Origin: Dendrolimus kikuchii
Taxonomy: Eukaryota > Arthropoda > Insecta > Lepidoptera > Lasiocampidae
Length of the DNA stretch: 64,000 bases
Assembly (NCBI GenBank): GCA_019925095.2
Contig: CM034403.1
Coordinates: 6,205,690-6,269,689, forward strand
Direction: 5' to 3'
Shown here: one piece after another, positions 21,381-32,769 of the stretch
Position numbering within the stretch: the stretch's first letter is position 1
Layout of the letters: the number at the start of each line of letters is the position of its first letter
Notes under the pieces: model-generated
The model's database searches: none
Told to the model about the DNA's origin: nothing
Seen by the model: the letters and a program-made list of their open reading frames with translations, nothing else
Made by a program: the position numbers and the translations under genes

Positions 21381-21679
21381 AAAAACAAAACCGACTTCAA
21401 TAGTAGCTAAAAAGCAAAAAATATATATTTCCTACAACATCTTGAAACTGGTGTTTTTTTATCTACTTTTCAGATACGAAAATACTTGATAGCTTTTGAA
21501 AATAACATTATATGAAACACATTGTACGTGCCTATAATATTAGAGGGTTGCTCTCGATTTCCCTGAGTATACTCTTTTAAATACCAAAAAAAAAAAAACA
21601 GTCCTCAATTGATGGAGAAATATCGTAAAAAACATACTGTCCAATTAAAAACCTCTTCCTTTTGGAAATCGGTTAAAAA
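21381..21679. mobile_element. MITE-like element, family M1, copy 2
   Basis: Inverted ends AAACCGACTTCAA and TTGGAAATCGGTTAAAA, with interior words shared with 10,251-10,745. Non-coding. Confidence 0.65.
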
Positions 21680-21949
21680 CCGTTGCCTTTAAACCGATGT
21701 AGCAACTCAGTGACAGGACTACAGATTCTTAGTCATTAAATATGAAAAAAATATCATATCCACAACCTAAGTAGGTAATGTGGAGTCTCTCGTGTTGACA
21801 TTTGGAGGCACATCAATTATAGTAGTTGGTAGCGATTGGTTGACGAGCTACATCTCGACTTTAGATCATATCAGTTGATGAGGGCATTATACAGGTTGAT
21901 GTAGAAACAAATGTCAAAGTGATATTGTAATTAAATAATGTTAAATCAC

Positions 21950-22180
21950 TCACGCGGCGCAAATATGCAACCCTCAGTGAGAGTAATATGTCTGTGCAGT
22001 TTGCTGTTGAAACACTTGGACCGTGGGGTCTTGACTAATTGAGTCTTCAGGTTATCAGAGGGCTGATGCTTACCTCGGATAAGGGATCAGTATGGCGATA
22101 CAGCGAGGAAACGTAGCCAGCCTTCTGGGCACCTTACCCATAAAAGACAGTGACCTAGGCTCAGTATTCTACTTATAGTC
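21950..22180 (+). pseudogene. Fragment of family L LINE C-terminus
   Basis: RRKYATLSES then QFAVETLGPWG, followed after decay by a region equivalent to ISIAIQRGNVASLLGT and a stop. It matches residues 232-316 of the larger copy with frameshifts and a deletion. Confidence 0.7.
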
Positions 22181-22639
22181 TTGTGGGACTATGGATAAAG
22201 CACGATATTGTATTAGCCTAGTAGGTAATTAAACAAAGTCTATATTACTTTACTACTAGTTATCTCGGTGTATAAGTCAGCGTTTAATGTTAAGCACTAA
22301 TTGGAGATCGTAAAAACTAAATAATGTCTAGTGTTAATTTAAAGTTATATACAATTTAAACAAACGGTATATAGTGCCACAAGTTACTTAGAAGATATTA
22401 TTATACTTACAATTTAATAATATTTTATTCAAATTGAAAGAACAGAATATAAGGCATTAAATGCATTAAAATTGAAATTATATGGTGTTTTTTTACTTTT
22501 CACACTTACTCCAACATTTTATTTGGACAGATCGAATACAACTTTAATACATAAAATGAAAGTAGGTAAAAATTTCAAAATTCATTAAATTTAAAAAAAA
22601 ACTGTAACAGAGACTAATATATATTCTCCCTTCTGGGAA

Positions 22640-22860
22640 TAATAATACTAGTCTAAATCCTGGAGGGGTAACCACGTCTCGGTAAACATAGTGCCGGACT
22701 CTCCAGTCCGATGGACTGACGACCTGCGTATGGTCGCCGGTATGCCCTGGGTGAGGAAGGCGGAGGATCGAGATATGTCGCGTGGATTTGGAGAGGCCTA
22801 TAACCAGCGGTTAACTGCGATTGGCTGACGACAACGACGACAGATAATAAAAGCGGTCAA
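22640..22860 (+). pseudogene. LINE 3' end, RTE-like (family K)
   Basis: The frame contains RWTDDLRMVAGMPWVRKAEDR and GFGEAYNQRLTAIG before a stop at about 22,826. It is then followed by ACGACAACGACGACAG. The same words occur on the minus strand at 41,467-41,600 (RWTDDPCKVAGRRWMRKSEDR). This is the C-terminal tail of a LINE polyprotein. Confidence 0.7.
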
Positions 22861-23722
22861 TTGAACATATCAAATTTACATTGACTATGATACGATCTGG
22901 TTAGTATTATAAATGTTTTCCAACGTTTTAAATTAAGATTTTGTTTTGCTAAAAAAGTATTAACATTTGACAACAACCTGTATAGTATGAAGCCCGTTAC
23001 CCATTATACCTATTAGGATGCACTCTTTACTCCATTGTTTAAGAAAGAACAAATTAATGGCCGCGATCTAAACACATAAGTGATTCTTTTATACTTTATC
23101 TCCATCACGTGGGAACATTAATTTTAATTTCTAAGCATTTAAATACGTGGGTGTAACCAACTAAGCAACGTGATTTCTGAACGAAATTTAAAAAAAAAAC
23201 ACATTCTTTTTGTGAAAGCTGACGTAACCAGCTTATCACGGTTGCGGAGATGACAGACAATAACACTCTAAAATTATTTTCATATAAACGAGCGCGCGAT
23301 AAAATACCATACTTATATTATTTTACTATTAAAAAGGCATAAGAAAACAAACTTTAATAACTCTTTAAACAATAATTTAATAGCTATTTCATACATTTAA
23401 GTGGTGACGTCATAATTTGCTATTCTCGTACATGCGTTATGTAAGATGACATAAACTATCTCAGTTGATTTAATTATCAACTACCCTATTCTTGTTTCTT
23501 TTTGTCGAGAACTTAGGTGATGTTCATATTACCAGAATAACCGACAATGTGCTAGTTTATTAACCTAGACCGCCTAATTAGAGAAGAGCAGGGGTTGCTG
23601 TTTTTGGAAGCAGGAGGTATAGTCCTCGGCAAACATTCACTTTCACATATAGCATAGTCAGGTAGTATAGTTATTATTATAACTAGTATATAATTAGGTA
23701 ACCAAATAATTATTAAATATAA
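22861..23722. other. Gene-free A+T-rich DNA
   Basis: No gene or named repeat seen. Confidence 0.35.
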
Positions 23723-23735
23723 TATAATTAAAGTA

Positions 23736-23899
23736 GGATGAGAAGAATGTCAGGAGCCTTAAGAAAAGACGAGCATGCATGACAAGAGCTATGAATGTCA
23801 AAGAAGCAAGTGAGGTGTGTAAGAATAAGCCTGAATGGCGCTCTGTTGACCGTGCCTACCCCGCAAGGGAACTGGCGTGAAGTTATGTATGTATGTATG
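23736..23899 (+). mobile_element. LINE family R 3' end with 13-bp target duplication
   Basis: A 5'-truncated copy starting in GAATGTCAGGAGCC and ending in ATGT repeats. TATAATTAAAGTA flanks it on both sides (23723-23735 and 23900-23912), the second copy sharing its first T with the tail. Confidence 0.88.
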
Positions 23900-23974
23900 T
23901 ATAATTAAAGTAATTGTATATCGTATGATAATACCACTTTAGACAAATTCCATCAGTTTTATTTCTGCCTCAAG

Positions 23975-24098
23975 TTGTCTGGAAGAGACCGCTTTTTAAC
24001 GATAAGACCGCCCATTGTGTACATTTAGAATATTTTTAGGTTATAGGTTTTCTGTAATGGTGTTCAATAAAGAGTTATCATATATGTCTCTATCTAAT
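23975..24098 (+). mobile_element. LINE 3' end, family T
   Basis: GTTGTCTGGAAGAGACCGC, GATAAGACCGCCCATTGTG and GTTCAATAAAGAGTTATC match 15,356-15,480. The tail is short and degenerate. Confidence 0.75.
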
Positions 24099-24247
24099 AT
24101 GGTTCTTTATCTGACATCATATAACGAAATTCTTATTGCTGCCATAAAATATTAAGGGTTATACTTTCGCCTGATACTATTAGTTTCAAAATGATTCTCA
24201 TTTTATAAACATTTGACACTAATTAGATCCACATCTTATTATCTTTC

Positions 24248-24561
24248 TTTTTTTTTTTATTGCAGGAGCTCAGCAGACAGGCAGACAGCCCACTTGATGG
24301 AAAGCGGTTACCATCGCCTATAGACATTTGCAACACCAAAGGTGCTACAAATGCGCTGCTGCTCTCTTAAGGGAAACTGGAACCTGGTCACTAATGCCGG
24401 AACACAAATCAAGGTTGTTATGGCGACATACTTTAGACCAGGGGTGGTAGCAGTCCAGTCGGGCAAATGCCCTACCACCTGGCTGTGGGTTGTTTTGTCG
24501 CCTCTTACGACAGGCCGCCCGGCCGCAGGAAATTGTATTCTTTCTCCGTTCCTGCACGGAT
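24248..24561 (-). repeat. Family A repeat, copy 6
   Basis: Full length, T tract plus TTGCAGGAGCTCAGCAG to TGCACGGAT, close to consensus. Complementary open frames on both strands (24342-24563 and 24345-24557). Confidence 0.88.
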
Positions 24562-25521
24562 AAAAATCTAAAGAAGATAATCTAAATTTGTATATGAAAA
24601 AAGCTTGGATGAGATAAAAGTTCTATCCTTCGATGCGTGTACCTCACTTCTACGTTATCGATGCGTTTTCTATTTGCTCGTCAAATAGGGGTGGGCTAAT
24701 TTGCCCAAGCCATTTTAGGAGCCAATCTAATTGATCGCTGTTACATTACACTGCGCTACTTATTATGTTCCCTTTAAACAGTTTATTGATTTATTATGTA
24801 AGGTGAGGTATGATTCACAAATTAAAGCTTGTAGCAACGCCAACGTCCTTGAGGAATTTTCGATGCTAATTGTTCGGGCAATAGCAATTTTTCAGATGCA
24901 TTATTATTTAATTGAGAAAAAAATGTGTGTGCAGTTCACGCGGTAGAAGTGAAACTTCAGAAAATATACTCACAGATAATTATTCTCTAACTTTTATTAA
25001 TATAATTATAATTCCTTTAGCCTACATACGTCAACATATTATAATTCAAAAAATTCAATCTAAATTACACTTAAAATCAATTCATAAAGTTCAAAATTCA
25101 ATGCACTGATACGCACAATTTCCTTTGATCTACCTATAAAAGAATATCTGCCTTAAGTATATACAGATAGAGCTAAAATTAATTTGAAATCTTTTAAGGT
25201 TTATTTCAATTGAAAATTAATACTAACCGGTGAAGAGAAATGTTTGTATGTTGTTGAATTTTATGTTTTTATCTCTTTTTAGTGTACTTTTTCGTTTCAT
25301 CGATTTTCAAATCACCACGATTCTAAAGAAGTTTCACTTTAAAAGTAGTATTAAAAAAAAAACAAATTATTCATATCTCTTTTATAAAGAAATAGATACA
25401 TAGATATATGTTTTATCCTGCTTTGATAGAAATTGAAGGAGTAAAATCGTTTCATCGATTATTATGAAAACATTTTACTTACCATCTTCTATATTGTTTT
25501 CTTAACTTAAAATATCTATCT
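24562..25521. other. Gene-free A+T-rich DNA
   Basis: Short frames at 24,731-25,109 have no recognisable features. Confidence 0.35.
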
Positions 25522-25849
25522 ATCCGTGCAGGAACGGAGAAAGAATACAATTTCCTGCGGCCGGGCGGCCTGTCGTAAGAGGCGACTTAACAACCCACAG
25601 CCAGGTGGTAGGGCATTTGCCCGACTGGATGGCTACCACCCCTGGTCTAGAGTATGTCGCCATAACAACCTTGAGTTGTGTTCCGGCATTAGTGACCAGG
25701 TTCCAGTCTCCCTTAAGAGAGCAGCAGCGCATTTGTAGCACTTTTGGTGTTGCAAATGTCCATAGGCGATGGTAACCGCTTTCCATCGAGTGGGCCATCT
25801 GCCTGTCTGCTGAACTCCTGCAATAAAAATAAAAAAAAAATAAAAAAAA
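25522..25849 (+). repeat. Family A repeat, copy 7
   Basis: Full-length sense copy with the longest A-rich tail (about 27 bp). Frames of 70 codons (+) and 92 codons (-) are open through it, so it is probably among the youngest copies here. Confidence 0.88.
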
Positions 25850-26019
25850 TATACAATAATTATGAGAAAACCACGTTACGTCTCATATCGTGAACATTAA
25901 TAATATTTTTTTTGGTAAATTCTAGATCAATAAATACCAACGAAAAGTTGTTTCATTTGCACCCCCACATTCTACCGTTTGCGGCTACAGGAGCCTTAAG
26001 AAACTTTTTACTGTTTTAT

Positions 26020-26330
26020 AATAACAGCGCATAAACGTTCCATTGCTAGGCTCGGGCCTTCCTATTATTAGAAAGACTGAAAGTATACCCGCCAAGCTTG
26101 TTCTAGGCAGTTTGACGGGTTTGACACATCGATTATCTCGATGTGCAAGTTTAATCGTGATATTTCTCATAACCGTCTGCACGTGATAATCACAACAATT
26201 TGCACATTATATTAGAAAACTGCCTAAGAGGTGTATGCTTTTCCGACAAGAATTTGAACGCGGGTCATTTGAGTTTGAGGTATGAGTGCGTGACTGTGTA
26301 TTAGAAGGATAACAATCGTCAAGTAACCCT
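26020..26330 (-). mobile_element. tRNA-derived SINE, family N, copy 1
   Basis: Related to the copy at 46,825-47,101: CATTGCTAGGCTCGGGCC, GTATACCCGCCAAGCTTG, TTTGACACATCGATTATCTCGATGTGCA and AAAACTGCCTAAGAGG in the same order. The tRNA-like head on the minus strand is degraded. Confidence 0.7.
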
Positions 26331-26445
26331 TAAACTTCTGTAAATGCTACATTTCTACTGATGATCAAAAAGCACTACAAATAATGACAATTCTGGCCTT
26401 ATCTATATAACAATACTACTCAAATTTTCAACAAACTAATAAGTA

Positions 26446-27228
26446 TCTATACTAATATTATAAAACTGAAGAGTTAGTTTGTTTGTTTGTTTGTTTAAAC
26501 GCGCTAATCTCAGGAACCGCTGGTCGGATTTGAAAAATTCTTTCAGTGTTGAATAGTACATTTGTCGAGGAAGGCTATAGGCTATATTATATTTTCAAAA
26601 AATTAGGGATCCTTACTAAAAGTCCTGTAATGTAACCCAAGGTGTAAAAAAATTACCCGAAAAAATCCTTACACGCCGTGCGCTGCGAAAACTATTGATT
26701 ATAGAACAAAAAAATGTACTGCCACTTTGCAGAATATATAATTATCTACAAAAAATATTACGTAACCATATGTCTAACTATTGTAGTTATCTCACAATAA
26801 GTGTTCTTTTTTTATTTTTTTAAATAATTAAAATGCCGTCGCTTCAAAAACTCTTTATTTTGTACCTTGGTATTAATCCTTATCAAAATAAATACTCTAT
26901 ATTCAAGACGAATTCAATACCTTTCTAGAACTCTTTGAATTATTCAATTCGGACGCTTCATTCAAAAGATATCGCGATATTTAAAATGTAAGTATTAGTG
27001 TTGTAGCCATGTATACTAACATTGTTTGATTAAACGCGCTAATCTCAGGAACTACTGGTCTGATTTGAAAAATTCTTTCAGTGTTGGATAGCCCATTTAT
27101 CGAGGAAGGCTATAGGCTATATATCATCAATCTAAGACCAATAGGAGCGGAGCACCAATGAAGAATGTTTCAAAATCGGAGGGTTTTGAAAGCAAATTCC
27201 ACGCGTACGACGTCGCGGGTACAGCTAG
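26446..27228 (+). mobile_element. Compound Helitron-like element, 783 bp
   Basis: Starts A|TCTATACTAATATTATAAA with GTTT repeats and ends GACGTCGCGGGTACAGCTAG|T, both classic for lepidopteran Helitrons. A ~90-bp block beginning AACGCGCTAATCTCAGGAAC occurs twice (about 26,499 and 27,032), so it is probably two head-to-tail copies or a composite of two elements. No Rep/helicase coding sequence. Confidence 0.7.
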
Positions 27229-27359
27229 TAATAAATATAAGTCAAATAATCGAATACTCCACAACCTTATCATTTGATATTTGATGCATTAAAACAGTAC
27301 CATGTTCCGATTACGAACAATGCCATAACAATACATTGTTGATTTTCATATGAAAATAA

Positions 27360-27735
27360 TAAAATATTAGGATCTGAGGCACTGAGAGCGCCGGCGCAGT
27401 GCGGTGAGTCGCAAAACGGAGAGATCGCTAGTACTCTGCAATTGTATCGTGCAGTATACGATAAAAACTTAGAAATTTACAAGCTGGCAAATGATAGATT
27501 ACTGTACTACTGTAACGAGTTGGATTACTTATTAGATAATATTAGTAGTTATTTGTGAATGCTAATCAGCTCCTTTCGGATATAAAGCGAGCAGGTATTG
27601 TAACCGACAATTGGTTATATTTACTAATTATATTGTCATTCTCATTGTGACTGCCATTTAAATGACACGCTCGGAATGAATATTTGTACTGTTTACTAGC
27701 GACTACTCTTTATCATTCTATAATAAAAGCGGTAC
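27360..27735 (+). pseudogene. Unidentified decayed coding relic, part 1
   Basis: From about 27,364 a stop-free frame of ~65 codons ends at a stop near 27,558. It contains IASTLQLYRAVYDKN and ANDRLLYYCNEL, protein-like and rich in Leu, Tyr and Asn. A neighbouring frame continues with LLSDIKRAGIVTDNWLY. I do not recognise the family. The later part of the relic lies beyond a LINE fragment (27,774-27,857). It could be a decayed host gene, an old viral copy or an unfamiliar element. Confidence 0.35.
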
Positions 27736-27773
27736 CCAACAAGATTCTGTTGTCAAAGAGAGTGTCGGGGTGA

Positions 27774-27857
27774 TTCTCCGGTGGTTCGGGCATGTATGCT
27801 GATGAAAGAATGACTAAACAGATTACAATGCAAAAGTGGATGGATGCAGAAGTCAAA
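27774..27857 (+). pseudogene. Internal fragment of LINE family R
   Basis: LRWFGHV, then after a small shift a region equal to YNAKVDGCRS in the copies at 8,725 and 38,176. It lacks the 3' end and tail, so it is a fragment rather than a normal insertion. Confidence 0.7.
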
Positions 27858-27859
27858 AA

Positions 27860-28445
27860 TATTTTCTCGATATCGTCGCGGCGGAATAATAGTAGAAAAA
27901 AAAAATGATTTAGCGTTATCAGAAATGGCATCATCCGTAATAAATATTGATAAGGTACCAAAATTTTAAACATTTATTTCGCGAGTTTCCGCTTATAAAT
28001 ATTTGTAAAGACATTTGAAAGTAGCGTATCACGGCACGCCATTGGAATTAACAGAATACCGCGAAATAAGTCAAACCTACCATATTGAAACGATAGTGTC
28101 CGGCGACTTTGACGAGATAGTAATAGCAGAATTGGGCCCCTGTTTGGCTATTATACAATATAGTAATATATCAAAGCAAAAACCAACTGATGAGCTTAGC
28201 GTCCTCGTTGTTAAGGGACGAGATCAATACCCAATACCAAGTATAATGTCGTATACGATGCTTTCTTTTACTGGAAATAATAATGAAAACAAGACAAACA
28301 ATACATTATGGAATGTGATAATGGTTACCACATCTTGAGGGACTGTATAAAACATACAACATTTGACAGCCTGTTGTCCAATTACGTTATTAATAAATCT
28401 ATTAATAAAATCAGAATACATATATCTTTTATATGATGCAATTTT
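27860..28445 (+). pseudogene. Unidentified decayed coding relic, part 2
   Basis: A short open piece ends with EMASSVINIDKVPKF (stop near 27,970). It is followed by a frame of about 107 codons to a stop at 28,336 with YHGTPLELTEYREISQTYH, VSGDFDEIVIAELGPC and SVLVVKGRDQYPIPS. A third frame then reads on with YHILRDCIKHTTFDSLLSNY. The acidic patch and mixed composition look more protein-like than the surrounding AT noise. No family recognised. The frames are broken by shifts, so it is not a working gene as read. Confidence 0.35.
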
Positions 28446-29664
28446 ATATATTTATCCCAGATATGTTGATTGTTTTACTATATATTTCTAATTCATTACT
28501 TTGAAGTTGTTGAAATATTAATACAATAAAACGTATATTTACATGCCAAATATCCAATTTAATTCGCGTGATATCTTTAACTTTTACAATATAAATATCA
28601 TCATAAACTTATGCCAATATTCTATGTATATATATAATTCAATAACATAAAATATAATATAAAAACAATACATAAGTATGTGTATATATGTTACAATTAC
28701 AACACTATATCGTCGAGGCCTTGTCAAATAATACATAACATTTATTTAACAACTGGTCGACCGATCTCGGTAGTTTTTTCTGAAAGTTTTACATATACTC
28801 CACCGATATCTATGCATGGCCCATTGGAATAATGTACAAAATTGTCATGCACATGGCTGCAGATAAATAATACCGATCAGATAAGTTGTGTCGCATAATA
28901 ATAACATATTATTGCCGCAATACCCAGCCATAACATTAGACTCTGTAATAAAAGGAGTGGACTGGATTGTAGTCTAGAATTATTTTAGTGCCCGTATGGA
29001 CGATTCGCTATAGGCTATTGTATGAACGGTAAAGTTTTGCCGTTATATGGTTTCTGGTTCTTTAACTTGATTTTATATAATTTTAATATTATTCTCGGCT
29101 GGCTCCTTATGTTTTTTTTTCTGGCCCTCACCAGGCGTCACCCTTAACATAGTCAGGGACATTAGTCAGCAGATCTTTTAGAACTAGGTGTTCTTTTTAT
29201 TGTCGCGTGTTTGTGTTGCCATGTATTTCTGATATATTATATTATTTACATATTTATACTTATTTGAAGTTAGACCTTAAATCTCAAGATTTCTTATGGA
29301 GGAGTCCAAGATTACATTTTCTTTACTTTCTTTTTTTTGGGTTCCATAGCCCTTATATAGAAGTATTAGATAGATAAAAATTACATACAACCAGGGCTTT
29401 TTTTGTGGGGGCACAATGGGGTACGCAGTGCCCTTAAAGAAAACTTCAAAAATATCGAAAAGTTGCCATACAAACTGAAATATGAAAATATGTGAAAACA
29501 AAAAAAAATTGGTAGCCGTTACAAAAAGAAATTAATTTTTAATCGGTTTTTTGGAGTGGAGCTACAAAAAATTAAAGAATTGTCAAAAAAGGCCTGCATA
29601 CAACTATTACTACAGTGAAAGATTATATATAATACAATAATAAAAACAGACTAAACAGATATAC
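28446..29664. other. Gene-free A+T-rich DNA
   Basis: Short frames only; no repeat recognised. Confidence 0.35.
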
Positions 29665-29667
29665 AAT

Positions 29668-29764
29668 AGCAAGTGAGGTGTGTAAGAATACACCTGAATG
29701 GCGCTCTGTTGTTCGTGCTTACCCCGCAAGGGAACTGGCGTGAAGTTATGTATGTATGTATGTG
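29668..29764 (+). mobile_element. LINE family R 3' end, short copy
   Basis: AGCAAGTGAGGTGTGTAAG to GAAGTTATG plus ATGT repeats. It abuts the SINE that starts at about 29,770. Confidence 0.8.
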
Positions 29765-29769
29765 TAATT

Positions 29770-29860
29770 ATAATAACAGCCCATAAATGTCCTATGGCTG
29801 GGCTCGGACTTCCCACTATAGAGGAATGGATAGTATACCCTTCAGCTTGTGTTGGATATT
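29770..29860 (-). mobile_element. tRNA-derived SINE, family N, copy 2, 3' part
   Basis: AATAACAGCCCATAAATGTCC, GGCTGGGCTCGGACTTCCC and GTATACCCTTCAGCTTGTG match the first ~90 bp of the copy at 46,825. The remainder of the same SINE resumes at about 30,165, after an insertion. Confidence 0.65.
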
Positions 29861-29994
29861 ATGCCGGCACAGCAATAAGCTGAGTGCAAACCTCTCAAAA
29901 TATGTTTTTATTTTTAAGCTACATGTCAGCAATGTAACATGTCGCTATTTCTTCAAATATTTTGTTCTTAATTTCTTCTTTCTTTCTTTCTTTA

Positions 29995-30160
29995 TAACCT
30001 TGAGTTGTGTTCCGGAATTAGTGGCCAGGTTCCAGTCTGCCTTTAGAGAGCGGCAGCACATTGGTAGCACTTTTGGTGTTACAAATGTGCATGGGCGATG
30101 GTAACCACTTTCCATCAGTTGGGCCACCTGCCTAACTCATGCAATAAAATAAAAAAAATA
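29995..30160 (+). repeat. Family A repeat, copy 8, 5'-truncated
   Basis: Begins inside the family at ATAACCTTGAGTTGTGTTCC and ends with an A-rich tail (ATGCAATAAAATAAAAAAAA). It lies between two halves of a SINE. The region 29,870-29,994 before it ends in a CTTT microsatellite and is not recognised. Confidence 0.8.
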
Positions 30161-30164
30161 CGCA

Positions 30165-30370
30165 CCATGCTTGTCCAAGGCGGCATGGCAGTATTGACTC
30201 ATCGGTTATCTCGATGTTTAGGTTTCATCACCATGTTTTTCCCTCAGCATTGTTAGCACGTGTTAATTGTAACAATATGCATATTAAGTCAGAAAACTGC
30301 CTGTGGTGCATACCTTACGGCCAAGACTTGAACCCGCGGGCTTTGAATTTGGGACACATGCTATTAAGCT
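30165..30370 (-). mobile_element. tRNA-derived SINE, family N, copy 2, 5' part
   Basis: CATGCTTGTCCAAGGCGGC, CATCGGTTATCTCGATGTTTAGG and GACTTGAACCCGCGGG match the copy at 46,825. GGGTTCAAGTC on the minus strand is a B-box-like tRNA promoter word. Confidence 0.7.
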
Positions 30371-31984
30371 ACGACAACTAACTAACGGCGAACATATAAA
30401 GTTGTTTTCTTTTACGTACCTATACCAACATTGTTCTCCCACTCATTTTTAAAATATCAAGTAGATTTTTTTTAAATGATTACAAGGAAACTATTTTTAA
30501 CAATATTCGGTGCGTATTAGCGAAAGTTTGAGATGTGGGATATTTTCATTAATTTTTTATTTTGGTTCCATAACCAAATAACAAATTCTCGCTAAATTTA
30601 CCTATTTTACGTCTTTATTCTAAATATTTTTAAATTTAAAAATAAAATAAAAAAATATTTTAAGAATTACATTACAAATAAAGCGAATATTGGAATTTTA
30701 CTTTTATATTTGCGAAAGTATTTCCCATGCCGACACAATGTTTCGGAAAAGCATACTTGTTTAAAAATGCGGTCTTAAACAAGTCAAAAAAAAATCATGG
30801 AACTTTTATTTCTCTGTATAGTAAACTATATATCTAAGTAGGTATATCCGAATATACATTATACAACGAAAGTAGCACCTTATCAGCTAATCTAACGGTT
30901 TCCTAATTAGTAATAGTGGTTTGCAATTTGCTGTGGCCCTCATTGTTACGACACGGACATACAGACCAACATACGAAATGTCAAGCCGATACACGTTGTT
31001 AGCACTAGGACTGCTAATTAAAATTAGGTGGTGGTTAAGTGAACTACAGTAAGTAAAGTCGCCAATGGCGAGGAACGCGTTACCCCATTTTGGGCGTTGA
31101 GATACGTATTCTGGAAAATATTGCTCAAATTGAACTTTAAAAATAATAAGTATTAAAATTGAAACGTCAGAAAGTACTCATCATCTTGAACGTAAATACG
31201 TTTTAATTTTTAAGGTCATTTGTAAAATTATCATGTCCATCCAAATAGTCTTTGTGTATCACAGTCATATGTCGGAAACAACTAAATTTATACAGATGAA
31301 AATTAGTAGGAATATATCATATGCCACTACACAAAATTGTAGGGAAATCGCAAAAAAAAAATAAGATTGACCGCCACATGTGTAATGAAATCTACTTTTT
31401 ACGGTCTAGGTAGTCGTATTGGGTCTGACTAACCATTAAGATCTTTAAAAGTCGTAATAAAGTCCCTAATGTCTTTTTTCCTTAAAACTAGAAACTAGAA
31501 CTTAGAACTAGTCTAAACAAAATCTTCCAAAATCGAAATAAAAATATGTCCCCCTACCTTCTGAACCATGACATGTAAAGTTATGAAATATATAGTGCGT
31601 TAGAATACTTTCAATAAAAACTGGTCTAGACAAAGCAGTACTAGTACTAATACTAGTTTTTGAGTTATTGGTTATTTTCAATTAATTTTTTTTTTACAAT
31701 TCCCCTATTTTTTATAAAACCCTTCATACCTTTCATAGTTTGGGGACTGTCACACAATTGCTACATTTTTTCCATTTATTACAACTAGAATAGGCGTTAC
31801 TATACTGACATTAACTTCAACTACGTACAAATCGTGTCTCTAGAACAATAGATGCATGGAAAGCTGGTCATGTTAGCCAGATAACGGCATGTAGGACATT
31901 AATATGTATTTAAAACAAGTTAGAAAAGGTTTTAATACATATCTTTAAAATTTTATATAATATTTACTTAAATTTCAACTAATG
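30371..31984. other. Gene-free A+T-rich DNA
   Basis: No gene or repeat seen. Confidence 0.35.
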
Positions 31985-31986
31985 TA

Positions 31987-32038
31987 ATTGCCCGTCTGGA
32001 TGACTACCACCTCTGGTCTAGAGTATGCTGCCGTAACC
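31987..32038 (+). repeat. Family A fragment
   Basis: TTGCCCGTCTGGATGACTAC and TCTGGTCTAGAGTATGCTGCCG match the middle of family A; both ends are absent. Confidence 0.6.
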
Positions 32039-32639
32039 GCTTAAACTACGATAGTAATAGCCAAAAAGATGATAATGAGAAACAAGAGTTAATAACATTG
32101 TTGCTCGTATATAATTGTATCAACCAGACAACATGTAAACATAGTAAAACAGTAGTCATAGGCCTAGTATATAGATTTGTGACGTAGGAAATTTAGAACA
32201 GTAATAAACGTAGTAAAATAAGATGTTAGATATGTATAATAAAATAATTAATAGTTAAGTTTATTAAAATTTATGTACATTTTCGACTTTTGTATAAGTG
32301 TAAAAAAATTAAGTTTATAAGATCAAAAATTACATAGAGATTAAGAATTATGTAAAAAAATACGTTAATAAAAAAGGAATAAGGCAACCTCTGCCTTACA
32401 CAACGACAGCGGTATAGGCATTTAAAAAAAAAATAAACTCTTAAACTAAAGAAAATATTAAAACATGACAATAGCGCTGAAGAATTGAAATAATCCAAGA
32501 AAAAAATATTAGACTTTATATACTACATAAACAATGTGCAAACATAAATAATACAAGCAAAATGAGTAACACTATTACACCTGAGAGGACCAAAAATAAT
32601 TAGTAATTATAAAAGACGATACAGGTTTAGCTTGTCATT

Positions 32640-32768
32640 GTAAAATCATCGTAATATAGGCACATTGAGTTAGAAAATCCGCGTAATTGGTGCATGTTTG
32701 CAGGTCCGGAATTCATACTCACGTCATTTGAAACGCAAGTGCGTTATCTACTGCACTACCATGGTTTA
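32640..32768 (-). mobile_element. Degraded tRNA-derived SINE, family N
   Basis: On the minus strand GTAGTGCAGTAGATAACGCAC resembles an A-box head, and the AAAATCCGCG.. GGTGCATG words match the family. Old and diverged. Confidence 0.4.
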
Positions 32769-32769
32769 T

